The notes beneath the pieces are model-generated. The model saw only the letters and a program-made list of their open reading frames with translations, made no database searches and was not told where the DNA came from. A program made the translations under genes and the position numbers. Positions 34,424 to 43,452 of a stretch of 64,000 nucleotides of DNA are shown piece by piece. The stretch's first letter is position 1. Every line of letters begins with the position of its first letter. Source of the stretch: Chryseobacterium taiwanense (lineage in GTDB: Bacteria > Bacteroidota > Bacteroidia > Flavobacteriales > Weeksellaceae); contig NZ_JWTA01000016.1 in NCBI RefSeq assembly GCF_000813825.1, positions 1-64,000 of the forward strand, read 5' to 3'.

Positions 34424-36310
34424 ATGGAATCCAGTTTAGCAATGAACACCCTTATTTTTTTAGGCGTTGCCATTATTATGGTTCCGCTGGTAAGAAAATT
34501 TGGATTAAGCTCTGTAATTGGATACCTCGCAGGAGGAATTATTATTGGCCCCTATGTTCTTAAACTCACAGGGAAAGACGTCAATGACATTATGCACGCC
34601 AGTGAATTTGGGGTGATTATGCTTTTATTTCTGGTAGGATTGGAACTGGAACCCCGAAAATTTTGGGAAATGCGAAAGAAAATTATTGGATTAGGGCTTA
34701 CACAAATGCTTTTAACCATTTCTCTCCTCTTCTTAGTGTTCGTTTGGGCTGGCTGGAAAGTTGACAAAGCTGTCGCCATTGCCATGTGTTTTGCGCTATC
34801 CTCTACCGCTATTGTTTTGCAGACTTTACAGGAAAAAAACAATTTAAAAACATTGGCTGGAGAAGCCTCATTTTCTACCCTTTTATTTCAGGATATTGCA
34901 GTGATTCCCATATTGGCGATCCTTCCGATTATTGCCAATTATAAAGCTAGGCATCATGATAACGAAATTCAGGTCCTTATACAAACACTTCCGGAATGGA
35001 TGCAGTTTGCGACCGTAATTTTAGGTGTTGTGATCTTAATTTTATTAGGGCGGTACGTCTTTGTTCCTTTTTTAAGATATGTTTCAAAATCAGGAATGAC
35101 GGAACTTTTAACGGCCTCTTCCCTATTTTTGGTAATCGGAGTTTCTGAACTGATGGTTGCCATTGGCTTATCTCCCGCTTTAGGAGCTTTCCTTGCAGGC
35201 GTCATGCTTGCGAACAGTGAATTCCGTCATGAATTGGAAGCCCAGATTGATCCTTTCAAAGGGTTATTATTGGCTGTATTTTTTGTCAGTGTGGGTTCTA
35301 CGATGAATTTTAATGTGATCCAGAAAGATCCTGTTTTTATTTTCAGTACTGTTTTTGCCGTTTTAAGTATAAAGTTTGTCGTTTTATTTACGATCGGAAA
35401 GTTTTTCAGAATAGATAATCCTCAAAGTTTGTTTTATGCATTTGCTCTTTCTCAGGTGGGAGAATTCGCATTTGTATTAATCAATTATGCTTCGAGTCTT
35501 TATTTAGTAAGTCCTGAACTCAATGCCCAAATGATGGCAGTAACCGCAATCACAATGTGTGTTACCCCATTTCTTTTAATTATTAACGATAAAATCATCA
35601 CTCCTAAATTCATTAAAGAAATCCCTGAACAAAGCAATGATTTTAATATTTTGGAAAATAATGTTTCTCAGAAAAAAATCATCATTGTAGGTTTTGGACA
35701 TTTTGGAAGTACGGTAGGTCGGCTTCTTAAAGCCAATAAAGTAACCGCAACCGTTTTGGATAGAGATTCGGATCGTGTGAAATTATTAAGAAGTTACGGC
35801 TTTAAAGTATACTATGGAGATGCTACAAGAATTCCTATTCTAAGAGCTGCAGGAATTGAGGACGCCGAAATCCTGGTTCTTTGTCTTGATGATCCTGATG
35901 ATAATACATTTATTGCAGAGCTTGTAAGAGAACATTATCCTAAGGTGAAAATTTTCGTCAGAGCGAAAAACAGAATTGATGCTTATAATTATCTCAACAA
36001 CGGAATTGACAATATTTACCGTGAAACACTGGGAACTGCTGTTGATATGGCGGTAGATGTTCTGCACGAAACAGGAATGAGAAAATATGCTGCAAGAAGA
36101 CTGGGGAAAAGATTTATGGCTATTGATAAAGCTTCAGTAAGAAAATTAGCAAAAATAAAAGAAGAAGGAGATGATCTCAATCTTTTTACCACAAAAGAAA
36201 TCCTCCAACGAGAGGAGGAATTATTAGCATACGATAATCTTAATTTTGATACTCGAAATTGGGAAGGTTCTTCATCTGCCGATGAGGAAGATGAAGAAAC
36301 CCATGTTTAG
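34424..36310 (+). CDS. KefB/KefC-type CPA2 cation:proton antiporter
   Basis: A 628-residue membrane protein. Residues 1-385 carry the CPA2 exchanger core with about 12 hydrophobic segments (ALSSTAIVLQTLQEKN, FQDIAVIPILAI, SPALGAFLAGVMLANS). Residues from about 410 form an RCK_N domain with the Rossmann motif IIVGFGHFGS and a conserved acidic pocket (LDRDSDRV). The family effluxes K+ when glutathione adducts rise; Bacteroidota use other thiols, so gating ligand is unknown. Its KefF-like partner lies just upstream. The gene ends 2 bases before the convergent head-GIN gene. Confidence 0.92.
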   Translation: MESSLAMNTLIFLGVAIIMVPLVRKFGLSSVIGYLAGGIIIGPYVLKLTGKDVNDIMHASEFGVIMLLFLVGLELEPRKFWEMRKKIIGLGLTQMLLTISLLFLVFVWAGWKVDKAVAIAMCFALSSTAIVLQTLQEKNNLKTLAGEASFSTLLFQDIAVIPILAILPIIANYKARHHDNEIQVLIQTLPEWMQFATVILGVVILILLGRYVFVPFLRYVSKSGMTELLTASSLFLVIGVSELMVAIGLSPALGAFLAGVMLANSEFRHELEAQIDPFKGLLLAVFFVSVGSTMNFNVIQKDPVFIFSTVFAVLSIKFVVLFTIGKFFRIDNPQSLFYAFALSQVGEFAFVLINYASSLYLVSPELNAQMMAVTAITMCVTPFLLIINDKIITPKFIKEIPEQSNDFNILENNVSQKKIIIVGFGHFGSTVGRLLKANKVTATVLDRDSDRVKLLRSYGFKVYYGDATRIPILRAAGIEDAEILVLCLDDPDDNTFIAELVREHYPKVKIFVRAKNRIDAYNYLNNGIDNIYRETLGTAVDMAVDVLHETGMRKYAARRLGKRFMAIDKASVRKLAKIKEEGDDLNLFTTKEILQREEELLAYDNLNFDTRNWEGSSSADEEDEETHV

Positions 36311-36312
36311 AT

Positions 36313-37131
36313 TTATTCAATTGTAACACTTCCGCCACTACTCTCTTCTTTCGTTACAGAAGTTACATTACCTCTTTTATACACATTCACGCTTCCTCCT
36401 GAAGAAGCTTCTGCTTTAATGGATGAAGTAGCACTTATTTGTACACTTGCACCGCTTGATGCTTCTGCACTTACATTATCAGCTACAAGCTCTTTTGCAG
36501 AAACACTACTTCCTGAAGAAGAAGTGACATCAGCTTTTTTGGCTTTTCCTGAAACATCAATACTTGCTCCTGAAGAAGCTTCTATATCCAGATCAACAGC
36601 CCATATTTTTCCGTTAAAATTACTGCTGCTGTCTACAGAAATATCAAAGTCATTTGCTTCAAGATTTCCGGAAACGGATGCTGCACTGGAAACTTCAACA
36701 TGTGTTTTTTCCTGAGTAAATTTATCTTTAACCGTAATACTTGCCGCTGAATTTGCATTCAGTTTTGAAAAATCTTTGGTATAAATTTTTGCAGAAACAT
36801 TGTGGCTGTTCATTACTCGTATTCCTTTTTTGTAATGAATATGAAGGTTACCTCCATTAATATCTACCAATACCTCATCAATAATATTTTGAGGAGCAGA
36901 AATCAACACTTTCTCAACATCTGATTTTATAATCTCAGCATCTATAGCCTGCGAAACTTCAATTTCATCAAAATCGCCTGTTACTTCTTTCTGTTTGATG
37001 GGTCCATTATCTTTTGTAATAACTTTTTCTACCCAACCGCTTTTTTCCTGTTCTCCGTTTCTTCGATCATGCTTCTCACATGATGCTAATAACAGAAAGG
37101 CCGAAAAAATAAAAATAGTTTGTGATCTCAT
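36313..37131 (-). CDS. Head-GIN domain (DUF2807) lipoprotein
   Basis: A 272-residue lipoprotein with lipobox LLASC (Cys18). The DUF2807/head-GIN auto-transporter adhesin-like domain runs from about 50 to 270: FDEIEVSQAIDAEIIKS, NLHIHYKKG and repeated strands with the recurrent SSGASV/SSGGSV motif. These fold as a parallel beta structure on the cell surface or in the periplasm. Function is unknown. Convergent with the antiporter gene. Confidence 0.88.
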   Translation of the reverse strand: MRSQTIFIFSAFLLLASCEKHDRRNGEQEKSGWVEKVITKDNGPIKQKEVTGDFDEIEVSQAIDAEIIKSDVEKVLISAPQNIIDEVLVDINGGNLHIHYKKGIRVMNSHNVSAKIYTKDFSKLNANSAASITVKDKFTQEKTHVEVSSAASVSGNLEANDFDISVDSSSNFNGKIWAVDLDIEASSGASIDVSGKAKKADVTSSSGSSVSAKELVADNVSAEASSGASVQISATSSIKAEASSGGSVNVYKRGNVTSVTKEESSGGSVTIE

Positions 37132-37191
37132 GTTTGGTTCTTTTATAAATTTTAGTTTTAATATCTTTATACTTTTAATAACAACTAATTT

Positions 37192-39330
37192 ATGAAAAAT
37201 ATTACATCAGTATTATTAATTTCTGCATTAGCATTTAACTACTCTTGTACTACAATGAAAAAAGCCGATAATCAACAGGAAATCTTAATTCCTGCCGAAC
37301 TGGCATCAAACCCTTTCATGAAGAAAAGCAAACTTCAATATGAGGCTCCTCAGTTTGATAAAATTAAGAATGAACATTTTAAACCAGCTTTTGATTTCGG
37401 ACTCAAGCAACATGATTCTCAGATTTTAGGCATTGCCGATAATCCTGATGCTCCTACTTTTGAAAATACGATCGTTGCTTTAGAAAAAAGCGGTGAGATT
37501 TTAAAAAGAGCGGTCATTGTATTTTCAAACCTTACAAGCGCGAATACCAATCCTACTTTACAGGCTTTAGATGAAGAATATGCTCCGATTTTTGCCGCAC
37601 ATTCGGATAAAATGTATCTCAATGAAAACCTTTATAAAAGAATTAAAGCGATTTCTGAAGATGGATTAGATGCTGAAAGTAAAAAACTATTACAATATTA
37701 TAAGCAAAACTTCGAAATTGCAGGAGCTAATCTTTCTGCGGCTGATAAAGAAAAATTAAAGCAGATCAATCAGGAATTGGCTTCTCTTTCTACACAATAT
37801 TCGAATAAATTATTAGAAGCAAGAAAGCAAGGCGGTGTTTTCTTTACCGATGCCAAAGAACTGGACGGACTTTCAGCTGATGAAATCGCAGCAGCGGCAA
37901 GTGATGCTAAAAATGCCGGAAAACCGGGACAATATTTATTAGCTTTACAAAATACGACGCAGCAACCTCTTTTGCAAAATCTTAAAAACAGAGCAAGCAG
38001 AGAAAAATTATTCAAAGCATCTTGGTTGAGAGCTGAAAAAGGAGATGCAAGTGATACAAGAGAAACTATTGAAAAATTAGCAAATCTAAGACTTAGAAAA
38101 GCTCAGATTTTAGGTAAAAAAAGTTTCGCAGAATGGAAGCTACAAGACCAGATGGCAAAAACACCTGAAGCAGCTACTAAATTAATGAACCAAATTGCGA
38201 CACCTGCGGTAGAAACGGCACGACGTGAAGCAAAAGACATCCAGGATCTGATCGATCAGCAAAAAGGAGGTTTCAAAGTTGAACCTTGGGACTGGAATTT
38301 CTATGCTGAACAAGTGAGAAAGGCAAAATTTGATCTTGATGAAAGTGAAATAAAACCTTATTTTGAAATCACAACTGTGTTGGAAAAAGGAGTTTTCTTC
38401 GCTGCTGAAAAATTCTACGGATTGACTTTCAAAAAAAGAACAGATCTTCCGGTGTACCATCCTGATGTTGTAACGTACGAAGTCTTCGATCACGACGGAA
38501 AATCAATTGCCATCTATTATTTAGATTTCTACACGAGAGATTCTAAAAATGGAGGAGCATGGATGAGCAATTTCGTTGAGCAATCTTACCTTTTAGGAAC
38601 AAAACCTGTCATTGTAAACTGTTACAACTATCAGAAACCAGCTCCTGGAAAACCTTCATTAATCAGCTATGATGATGTAACCACAATTTTCCACGAATTC
38701 GGACACTCTATTCACGGAATGTTTGCAAGCCAGAAATACCCTTCACTTTCAGGAACAAACGTACCAAGGGACTTTGTAGAGTTCCCTTCACAAATTAACG
38801 AACACTGGGCTTTAGATCCGGTAGTTTTGAAAAACTATGCGCTTCATTACGAAACCAAACAACCAATTCCACAGGCGTTAGTTGATAAAATTAAAAAAGC
38901 GGCAACTTTCAATCAGGGATATATGACAACCGAGTTAGTTTCTGCTGCGGCCTTAGATATGGATTGGCATACAGTAACTAATGAGAGCGAGTTGATCCCT
39001 GTTTTAGATTTTGAAAAACAATCGTTAGCAAAACACGGGTTCACTTTGGCAACAGTTCCACCGAGATATCACACCCCTTATTTTGCCCATATCTGGGGTG
39101 GTGGTTATTCTGCAGGATATTATGCTTATTTATGGTCAGAAACATTGGATAATGATGCATGGGAATGGATTTCAAAGAACGGTGGACTGACAAGAGAAAA
39201 CGGAGATCGTTTCAGAAAATATATTCTTTCTGTAGGAAACTCTGTTGATTTGAATCAGGCATTCAGAGATTTTACAGGACATGATCCGGATATCAAACCT
39301 TTATTGAGAAACAGAGGGTTTATTAAATAA
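37192..39330 (+). CDS. M3-family metallopeptidase, Dcp-like lipoprotein
   Basis: A 712-residue peptidase of the M3 (thimet/peptidyl-dipeptidase Dcp) family with a lipobox NYSC at Cys19. The zinc motif HEFGH sits near residue 500 (IFHEFGHSIHGMF), with the downstream Glu in FVEFPSQINEHW and the substrate-contacting HIWGGGYSAGYYAYLWSE. These enzymes release dipeptides from the C-terminus of oligopeptides; this one acts outside the cytoplasm. Terminated by a hairpin at 39337. Confidence 0.94.
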   Translation: MKNITSVLLISALAFNYSCTTMKKADNQQEILIPAELASNPFMKKSKLQYEAPQFDKIKNEHFKPAFDFGLKQHDSQILGIADNPDAPTFENTIVALEKSGEILKRAVIVFSNLTSANTNPTLQALDEEYAPIFAAHSDKMYLNENLYKRIKAISEDGLDAESKKLLQYYKQNFEIAGANLSAADKEKLKQINQELASLSTQYSNKLLEARKQGGVFFTDAKELDGLSADEIAAAASDAKNAGKPGQYLLALQNTTQQPLLQNLKNRASREKLFKASWLRAEKGDASDTRETIEKLANLRLRKAQILGKKSFAEWKLQDQMAKTPEAATKLMNQIATPAVETARREAKDIQDLIDQQKGGFKVEPWDWNFYAEQVRKAKFDLDESEIKPYFEITTVLEKGVFFAAEKFYGLTFKKRTDLPVYHPDVVTYEVFDHDGKSIAIYYLDFYTRDSKNGGAWMSNFVEQSYLLGTKPVIVNCYNYQKPAPGKPSLISYDDVTTIFHEFGHSIHGMFASQKYPSLSGTNVPRDFVEFPSQINEHWALDPVVLKNYALHYETKQPIPQALVDKIKKAATFNQGYMTTELVSAAALDMDWHTVTNESELIPVLDFEKQSLAKHGFTLATVPPRYHTPYFAHIWGGGYSAGYYAYLWSETLDNDAWEWISKNGGLTRENGDRFRKYILSVGNSVDLNQAFRDFTGHDPDIKPLLRNRGFIK

Positions 39331-39336
39331 ATTTTT

Positions 39337-39368
39337 AAAAGCATTCATTTTTTTGGATGCTTTTTTTA
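39337..39368 (+). terminator. Intrinsic terminator after the M3 peptidase gene
   Basis: AAAAGCAT pairs with ATGCTTTT, followed by T7. Confidence 0.82.
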
Positions 39369-39390
39369 TTTAAACATTAATGACATGATA

Positions 39391-39645
39391 TATCTTTTCT
39401 CCCGCGGATCCCGCTAATTATACAGATTTAACAACATTATATAAAATTAAACCCAAACATCTGCGTCATCTGCAAAATCTGCGGGAGAATATAAAAATCA
39501 GAACTTGTTTCTCACAAATGATATTATCTATCTTTTGTCTCGCAGATCTCGCTAATTACGCAGATTTAACAGCATTATATAAAATTAAAACACAAACATC
39601 TGCGTTATCTGCAAAATCTGCGGGAGAATATAAAAACCGGAACTT
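39391..39645. repeat. Two tandem copies of a 117-base palindromic repeat
   Basis: Copies 39391-39506 and 39529-39645, separated by 22 bases, agree at most positions. Each has outer arms CTCCCGC or TCTCGC and the inverse GCGGGAG, and an internal CGCTAATTA-cagattt block. This is a frequent intergenic type in flavobacteria to my knowledge. Confidence 0.8.
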
Positions 39646-39662
39646 CTGAAAAAATATTCGCG

Positions 39663-39670
39663 TAAATTTG
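39663..39670 (+). promoter_or_regulatory. -7 promoter element of the YchJ gene
   Basis: TAAATTTG, 19 bases before the ATG. Confidence 0.55.
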
Positions 39671-39689
39671 TGCTTTAAAATCAAAAAAA

Positions 39690-40067
39690 ATGAATTGTCC
39701 GTGCTGCTCAGGAAAAACTTACGAAGATTGCTGTCAACCTTATCATACCGGAGAAAAAAATGCTCCAACTGCAGAAGCATTGATGCGTTCCAGGTTTTGC
39801 GCATTTGCCATTCCGAATGGAAAATATTTAATGGAAACTACTTCTCCCAGCAAAAGGCAATTTCACAATACCAAAGATTTGCAGGAATGGGGTGAAATCA
39901 ATGAGTGGACAAAGCTGGAAATCGTAAGCAAACCTTCGATGAATAAAGTAGAGTTTAAAGCTTTTTATACGGATGAAGATGGAAAACAACAGGTTCATCA
40001 TGAGTTGTCACAGTTCAAAATGATCCAAAACCGTTGGTTTTATGTGAGTGGAGAATTTTTGGATTAA
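39690..40067 (+). CDS. YchJ family protein with an SEC-C-type zinc motif
   Basis: A 125-residue protein. The N-terminal MNCPCCSGKTYEDCCQPYH (Cys3, Cys5-Cys6, Cys14-Cys15, and His) is a zinc-binding SEC-C-like motif, followed by the YchJ domain (PTAEALMRSRFCAFAIPNGKYLMETTSPS). The C-terminal half is an NTF2-like fold ending in RWFYVSGEF. Function is unknown; most YchJ genes are monocistronic. A dispersed repeat follows the gene. Confidence 0.9.
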   Translation: MNCPCCSGKTYEDCCQPYHTGEKNAPTAEALMRSRFCAFAIPNGKYLMETTSPSKRQFHNTKDLQEWGEINEWTKLEIVSKPSMNKVEFKAFYTDEDGKQQVHHELSQFKMIQNRWFYVSGEFLD

Positions 40068-40113
40068 AATAAAAATGGTGATCCATTATAAATCATAACA
40101 AAGTTTTTACCCC

Positions 40114-40182
40114 CTGTCATTTCGACAAAAGGAGAAATCTTATACATTATTAAAAGATTCTTCATTACATTCAGAATGACAG
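40114..40182. repeat. 69-base palindromic dispersed element, copy A
   Basis: Ends CTGTCATT (40114-40121) and AATGACAG (40175-40182). A second 69-base copy in opposite orientation lies at 55853-55921. Confidence 0.85.
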
Positions 40183-40194
40183 CTACATATCTAT

Positions 40195-40227
40195 CAAAAA
40201 AATGTCCGACTGAAAAAGCCGGACATT
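40195..40227 (-). terminator. Intrinsic terminator after the SlyD-like gene
   Basis: AATGTCCG pairs with CGGACATT, followed by a T run in the - direction. Confidence 0.87.
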
Positions 40228-40247
40228 ATATTATAAAAAAGAATCTC

Positions 40248-40748
40248 TTAGTGAGCTTCGTTTCCGTCAATTCCGTGAGCATGACCGTGAGACAATTCTT
40301 CTTCAGTTGCAGGACGTGTATTTAAAATTTCTACCTGGAAGTCCAAAGTCTTCCCTGCCATTGGGTGATTAAGATCAGCCACTACAGCTTCAGGAGTTAC
40401 TTCTACTACAATTGCTTGGAAATTATTTCCTTGATTGTCAGATAAAGGTAAAATAGCTCCAACTGGTGGAACACCTGCTTCGTTGAACATATCAAGAGGC
40501 AATTGCGCAATTGAGTCAGCGTGTCTTTCTCCGTACGCTTCTTCCGGCTGAATTGCAAAAGCTGCTTTATCTCCTGCTTTCAAACCAAGAATATTCTCTT
40601 CAAATTTAGGAATCATCATTCCTACACCATACAAAAATGTAAGTGGATTTTCTTCTGTTGTTTCTTCTACAAGAATTTTGCTTCCGTCCTCTTCGATTGT
40701 GTGAAGTATGTACTTTACAGCTACAACATGATTGTTTTCGATTGTCAT
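40248..40748 (-). CDS. SlyD-like FKBP-type peptidyl-prolyl isomerase
   Basis: A 166-residue FKBP with the SlyD arrangement: YILHTIEEDGSKILVEETTEENPLTFLYGVGMMIPKFEENILGLKAGD (FKBP core with an IF domain insert), AYGER, then ADLNHPMAGKTLDFQVEIL. The tail HGHAHGIDGNEAH has four His in a row of short spacing, which could bind Ni or Zn as in SlyD. The longer frame upstream is rejected because the -7 box at 40790-40797 lies inside it. Length is short compared with E. coli SlyD (196). Confidence 0.92.
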   Translation of the reverse strand: MTIENNHVVAVKYILHTIEEDGSKILVEETTEENPLTFLYGVGMMIPKFEENILGLKAGDKAAFAIQPEEAYGERHADSIAQLPLDMFNEAGVPPVGAILPLSDNQGNNFQAIVVEVTPEAVVADLNHPMAGKTLDFQVEILNTRPATEEELSHGHAHGIDGNEAH

Positions 40749-40789
40749 ATTTTTTCTTTTTTTCGTGATATCCTCACGATTAATTTTGA

Positions 40790-40797
40790 CAAATATA
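40790..40797 (-). promoter_or_regulatory. -7 promoter element of the SlyD-like gene
   Basis: Reads TATATTTG on the - strand, about 40 bases before the ATG; it rules out a start at 40844. Confidence 0.6.
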
Positions 40798-40851
40798 GTC
40801 TTTTTGAAATGATTGATTCTGATAAAATATTCTGAAAAATCCAATCACATT

Positions 40852-41094
40852 TTAATTCCCTTTATCTCTTTTTTTCTGTCTTAATACAAAGAGATATAAA
40901 CTCTCCACTTTAGTTCTCGCCCAAGGTGTCTTTCTCAAAAATTTCAACGATGAACTGATACTCGGATTATCTGTAAAACATTTGATATTGATTTGTTCAC
41001 CCAGTTTTTCAAAGCCATTATAATATTCTACCAGTTCTTCAAGAATAGCATCGAGTCTTTTTCCGTGCAGTGGATCTTTTGATTGTTGTTCCAT
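40852..41094 (-). CDS. VF530 family (DUF2132) putative DNA-binding protein
   Basis: An 80-residue protein of the VF530 family: DPLHGKRLDAILEELVEYYNGFEKLGEQINIKCFTDNPSISSSLKFLRKTPWARTKVESLYL is nearly the whole conserved domain. A solution structure of the family founder suggested a double-stranded DNA-binding fold. It is 3 bases after the stop of the upstream secreted gene, so they probably share a message. Confidence 0.9.
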   Translation of the reverse strand: MEQQSKDPLHGKRLDAILEELVEYYNGFEKLGEQINIKCFTDNPSISSSLKFLRKTPWARTKVESLYLFVLRQKKRDKGN

Positions 41095-41097
41095 CTA

Positions 41098-41955
41098 TTA
41101 TTCTTTTACATTTTCATTTTTCTCTTTTTCCTCTTCTTTACCTTTTTTAATATTCTCATTCATCTTTTTAAAATCTTCCGTTTTCATAATCGCAAGATTA
41201 TTATTTGAATTCCAAATGCTTGTATATTTTTTAGAAGTAGTAAAATAACTTCCCCATTCTGTAAATTTCTGATACAACATCAATGTACAGATATCTGTAG
41301 GAGTAATTGCTAGCCAATTTTCTAAAATATGGGTATGTGCTCCACTAATTGTTTTCCCTACTTTTTCATCATTAATATTTTGAGCGATCAAACTATTATG
41401 AAGTTTCTCAACATTCTTCACCTCATTTTTGTTATCAAAAGTAATCAGATAGTCATTTCCAAATACAACAACATTACTTACAGAAGGCCCCGTAAGAACG
41501 TACACTTTTTTTACCTTATTCTTAATAAGCGGAACAAGATTAAGGCTTGTATTTTTATACACTTTAAAGATCGTATCGTTCTGAATTCTTTTTAAAGCAT
41601 TCTGTCGGATCGTAAAATATTCTGTTTCTATTGGAGTAAAATCCCTTTCTTTCAAATCAAGATTGGCATCCTTTGGATTATAATTTGTAGGAAATGAAAT
41701 GGTCCCGATTACTTTTTGATCTTTTGAGAAAAAAATGCACTTCGGAACATTATTATCGATGTATGAAAAATATCCTCCTATGTTTTCTCTTTTTTCGTAA
41801 TTAGCAGTAAAAACATCTGTTCCATACCAACTCGCCATTTCACTTCGGTACAAAGCAATTCCTTCATCATTAATTTCTTTCGAAAGTTTTTCCAGATTTT
41901 GAGCATTAAATAAAACTCCAAACAAAATAAAAAGTACAGCTAAATTTTTTTTCAT
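41098..41955 (-). CDS. Secreted protein of unknown function
   Basis: A 285-residue exported protein with a signal peptide ending LFNAQ. The mature part has strands (SYIDNNVPKCIFFS, VYVLTGPSVSNVVVFGNDYLITFD) and a highly charged Lys/Glu tail (about 255-285). I do not recognise the family, but similar secreted proteins occur in Chryseobacterium. Start at the ATG 41955; a TTG six codons upstream overlaps the -7 box at 41971-41978. VF530 follows in the same operon. Confidence 0.72.
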   Translation of the reverse strand: MKKNLAVLFILFGVLFNAQNLEKLSKEINDEGIALYRSEMASWYGTDVFTANYEKRENIGGYFSYIDNNVPKCIFFSKDQKVIGTISFPTNYNPKDANLDLKERDFTPIETEYFTIRQNALKRIQNDTIFKVYKNTSLNLVPLIKNKVKKVYVLTGPSVSNVVVFGNDYLITFDNKNEVKNVEKLHNSLIAQNINDEKVGKTISGAHTHILENWLAITPTDICTLMLYQKFTEWGSYFTTSKKYTSIWNSNNNLAIMKTEDFKKMNENIKKGKEEEKEKNENVKE

Positions 41956-41970
41956 AAAATTAGTTTTTTC

Positions 41971-41978
41971 CAAAAATA
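41971..41978 (-). promoter_or_regulatory. -7 promoter element of the 41098-41955 gene
   Basis: Reads TATTTTTG on the - strand, 16 bases before the ATG. Confidence 0.55.
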
Positions 41979-42094
41979 GCGAATAACATTTTCAATCGGA
42001 AATTTCACTTTGCCTTTTTAGTTTCTTACATTTACCCTATGAAATTGCGGAGGGTATATATTCCATTTTTACCATTCATCCAAAACCAGTTAAA

Positions 42095-42247
42095 ATGAGT
42101 AGAAACACAGATGCCAATAGAAAATTGCACAAAAAGAAAATCGACAATAAAAAACGTAAGATACAAAATGCAGAGGCAGAAAGAAAAGCACGTTTAAAAC
42201 AGATTCGGGAAGACTTTAAAGCAAGAGAAGACGATAATAAAATATGA
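42095..42247 (+). CDS. Small basic protein coupled to sbcD
   Basis: A 50-residue open frame beginning MSRNTDANRKLHKKK and ending FKAREDDNKI; about one third of the residues are Lys or Arg, and the sequence is predicted helical. Its TGA overlaps the sbcD ATG by 4 bases (ATGA), as seen for real operon partners. It could be a leader peptide of the sbcDC message or a short nucleic-acid-binding protein; there is no known family I can name. Confidence 0.6.
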   Translation: MSRNTDANRKLHKKKIDNKKRKIQNAEAERKARLKQIREDFKAREDDNKI

Positions 42248-43449
42248 AAATCCTACACACCGCTGACTGGCATTTGGGGAAACGTCTCGACCGTTTTTCG
42301 AGATTGGAAGAACAGGTTCTGATCATGAATGAAATGGTAGAAATTGCTGATGAACACAACGTTGATCTGGTTCTGATCGCCGGAGATTTATTTGATAATT
42401 TCAATCCTTCAACCGAAGCTGTTGAGCTTTTTTATAAAACATTAAAAAGACTTTCAAATAATGGGAAACGTCCTGTCATTGCTATTTCCGGAAATCATGA
42501 TTCACCGAGCTTTATCGACGCACCGGATCCTTTGGCACGGGAATGCGGAATTATCCTGATTGGCTATCCCAAAGCAAAAATTAGTCCTTTTGCCTTGGAA
42601 GATTTTAAAATTTCAAAATCAGCAGCAGGATTTCTAGAGTTGGAACTCAAAGGACACTCTTTTCCGGTACGCTTACTTCACACTCCTTATGCGAACGAGA
42701 TCCTTCTAAAAGAATATTTTGGAGAGAATAAAGAAGCTGAACTGAACAATATATTGGCCAATCACTGGAAGGAAACGGCGGATGAATTTTGTGATGAAAA
42801 CGGGATCAATCTATTGATGACCCATTTGTACATGAATAAAAAAGGAGCACCTCTTCTTGATGAACCGGAAGGAGAAAAGCCTATAAAAATTGGAAATGCT
42901 GATCTTGTTTTTTCGGATATTATTCCTGATCAAATTCAATATACCGCTTTGGGGCATCTTCATGGTTTTAAAAATATCGGAACTGAGGAAAAACCTGTTG
43001 TTTATTCATCTTCTCCATTGTGTTACAGTTTCAGTGAAGCAGGACAACAAAAATATGTATCGATCATTCATGCTGAACCTAATCAGCCGGTTTCTTATGA
43101 AAAAATTGCTTTAAAAAACGGAAAACCATTGGTAAGAAAAACGTTTCAAAGTGTGGAAACTGCCGTAGAATGGCTGAATGAAAATCAAAATTCACTGGTA
43201 GAGCTTACTTTAGAAAGCGAAACGTATTTAAAAGCTGAAGAAAGAAAACTCCTGTATCAGTCTCATAGCGGAATTATCTATCTTATCCCTAAAGTGAAAA
43301 ATCAGGAAACGGATGAAAACAGTCTTGCAGATATCAATCTCAATCAGGATATCCATACTTTATTCAGGGATTATTTTAAATCTAAAAATGGCGGACAGGA
43401 TGCTAATGAAGACCTCATCAATTTGTTTAACGAAATTCTTAATCCGTAG
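42244..43449 (+). CDS. sbcD: SbcD-type DNA repair nuclease subunit
   Basis: A 401-residue Mre11-like nuclease: TADWHLGKRLDR (DxH), GDLFDNF, SGNHDSPSF, THLYM and YTALGHLHGF supply the two-metal site; the C-terminal capping domain follows. SbcCD cleaves DNA hairpins and processes double-strand breaks. It is directly upstream of sbcC (3-base gap) and is preceded by the 50-residue frame. Confidence 0.95.
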   Translation: MKILHTADWHLGKRLDRFSRLEEQVLIMNEMVEIADEHNVDLVLIAGDLFDNFNPSTEAVELFYKTLKRLSNNGKRPVIAISGNHDSPSFIDAPDPLARECGIILIGYPKAKISPFALEDFKISKSAAGFLELELKGHSFPVRLLHTPYANEILLKEYFGENKEAELNNILANHWKETADEFCDENGINLLMTHLYMNKKGAPLLDEPEGEKPIKIGNADLVFSDIIPDQIQYTALGHLHGFKNIGTEEKPVVYSSSPLCYSFSEAGQQKYVSIIHAEPNQPVSYEKIALKNGKPLVRKTFQSVETAVEWLNENQNSLVELTLESETYLKAEERKLLYQSHSGIIYLIPKVKNQETDENSLADINLNQDIHTLFRDYFKSKNGGQDANEDLINLFNEILNP

Positions 43450-43452
43450 AAA

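Larger units (their letters stand above)
39331..39689. other. 359-base intergenic gap with tandem repeats
   Basis: Contains the dcp terminator, two 116-117-base tandem copies (39391-39506 and 39529-39645) and the ychJ -7 box. No gene seen. Confidence 0.7.

Noticed and set aside
39391-39645. CRISPR array
   Set aside because: Only two long copies with a single 22-base spacer and no cas genes; they are dispersed palindromic repeats.
40749-40844. 32 extra residues on the SlyD-like protein
   Set aside because: The -7 promoter box lies inside this stretch and the residues do not fit FKBP N-termini.
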